Positions 4,944-5,491 of a DNA stretch of 5,491 bases are shown piece by piece (positions within the stretch are counted from its first letter, which is position 1; each line of letters opens with the position of its first letter). The notes below the pieces were generated by a model, which saw only the letters and a program-made list of their open reading frames with translations, was not told the DNA's origin and searched no databases. The stretch spans positions 1 through 5,491 of the forward strand of contig DAOVTM010000288.1 in NCBI GenBank assembly GCA_030633145.1. The letters are read 5' to 3'. Position numbers and translations under genes: made by a program. The DNA is from Desulfobulbaceae bacterium (GTDB lineage: Bacteria > Desulfobacterota > Desulfobulbia > Desulfobulbales > Desulfobulbaceae).

Positions 4944-5351
4944 GCATCTGTTCTTGTTGTGGAGCTGACCGGTTTTGGAACGGGGTTAAGACCTTCTGAC
5001 ACCTATCTTTTCAATAACTCAGGGAGTTGTGGAGCTGTCCGGTTGTGGAACGGGGTTAAGACGGTCTGAGTGGCTGGGGCAGGTACCTTTACCTGAAGTT
5101 GTGGAGCTGACCGGTTTTGGAACGGGGTTAAGACTTTCTCCTGAATCAGAACCTCAATCCGGGGGTTAAAGTTGTGGAGCTGACCGGTTTTGGAACGGGG
5201 TTAAGACAGCCTGATTTTTCTGCTTCATCTTCCCGATTTTTGTTGTGGAGCTGACCGGTTTTGGAACGGGGTTAAGACTCTGCATCGGAGACGTAGAATC
5301 CAGCGGCGAAAGTAGTTGTGGAGCTGACCGGTTTTGGAACGGGGTTAAGAC

Positions 5352-5491
5352 CCATCCCCATTTATTAAGGAGACCATCATCGAAGTTGTGGAGCTGACCG
5401 GTTTTGGAACGGGGTTAAGACCCATCCCCATTTATTAAGGAGACCATCATCGAAGTTGTGGAGCTGACCGGTTTTGGAACGGGGTTAAGAC
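5352..5491 (+). repeat. Tandem duplication of one spacer-repeat unit
   Basis: The 70-bp units 5352-5421 and 5422-5491 (33-bp spacer beginning CCATCCCC plus a repeat) are identical. This is most simply explained by recombination or slippage between repeats at the older side of the array. Assembly collapse or expansion at this point should be considered because the contig ends here. Confidence 0.85.

Larger units (their letters stand above)
4885..5491 (+). CRISPR. Main CRISPR array B: nine repeats, eight spacers, open at right edge
   Basis: 37-bp repeats start at 4885, 4956, 5026, 5098, 5171, 5242, 5315, 5385 and 5455. They begin GTTGTGGAGCTGACCGG and end GGGGTTAAGAC. Eight are identical; the third (5026-5062) has two substitutions, A13T and T20G. 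Spacers are 34, 33, 35, 36, 34, 36, 33 and 33 bp. The last two spacers (5352-5384 and 5422-5454) are identical. The window ends exactly at the end of the ninth repeat, so more units probably follow. Leader B on the left sets the orientation, so the leftmost spacers should be the newest. The repeat has only a weak internal stem (GGTT/AAC with flanking CC/GG) and lacks the GAAAC-like end common in many arrays. Subtype cannot be set without effectors; type III is likely from RT-Cas1. Confidence 0.98.

Noticed and set aside
4790..5002. 70-codon minus-strand frame
   Set aside because: It is made of leader B and the first repeats of the main array and has no protein-like features.
5352..5384. Possible ribosome binding site (AAGGAG) in spacers 7 and 8, suggesting an mRNA start as source
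   Set aside because: No ATG, GTG or TTG start follows at usable distance within the spacer, so the match is too weak to claim a translation-start origin.

Overview
The window carries a CRISPR adaptation module built around a reverse transcriptase-Cas1 (RT-Cas1) fusion. It lies between two CRISPR arrays that share a leader, with an unrelated histidine phosphatase gene at the left edge. Base composition is intermediate. The palindromic GTTCCCAAGCT/AGCTTGGGAAC elements and a DUF3782-like PD-(D/E)XK gene recall, from memory only, large repeat-rich genomes such as filamentous sulfur bacteria or cable bacteria and their Desulfobulbaceae relatives. The taxon is a weak guess, because no rRNA or tRNA gene is present.

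Layout: 41-79, a terminator-like hairpin. 104-598, a SixA-type phosphohistidine phosphatase with a TTG start. 615-893, leader A. 894-1002, a minimal CRISPR array of two repeats and one spacer. 1022-1128 and 1216-1252, nested palindromic repeats. 1279-1851, a small coiled-coil plus PD-(D/E)XK nuclease-like protein. 1889-4024, RT-Cas1. 4021-4299 and 4296-4577, two tandem cas2 genes, each overlapping its upstream neighbour by ATGA. 4572-4884, leader B. 4885-5491, a second array of nine repeats and eight spacers that reaches the window edge and probably continues.

How it works together: RT-Cas1 and the Cas2 proteins should form the spacer integrase. In studied RT-Cas1 systems the RT domain allows spacers to be taken from RNA. 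Both arrays have the same leader architecture, so one integrase can plausibly serve both. No effector genes (cas10, csm/cmr, cas6) lie in the window. RT-Cas1 usually accompanies type III systems, so effectors are expected outside it or elsewhere in the genome.

Points of most interest: (i) a leader hairpin kept in both leaders by pairing-preserving changes, including G.U pairs, which suggests a transcribed structured leader RNA; (ii) two Cas2 paralogues that may form a heterodimer; (iii) a leader-proximal spacer that looks like an intrinsic terminator, as might be expected of RNA-derived spacers; (iv) a PD-(D/E)XK protein next to RT-Cas1; (v) leader duplication that places the adaptation genes between direct repeats; (vi) a GT insertion at the array A leader-repeat junction that also precedes the second repeat.
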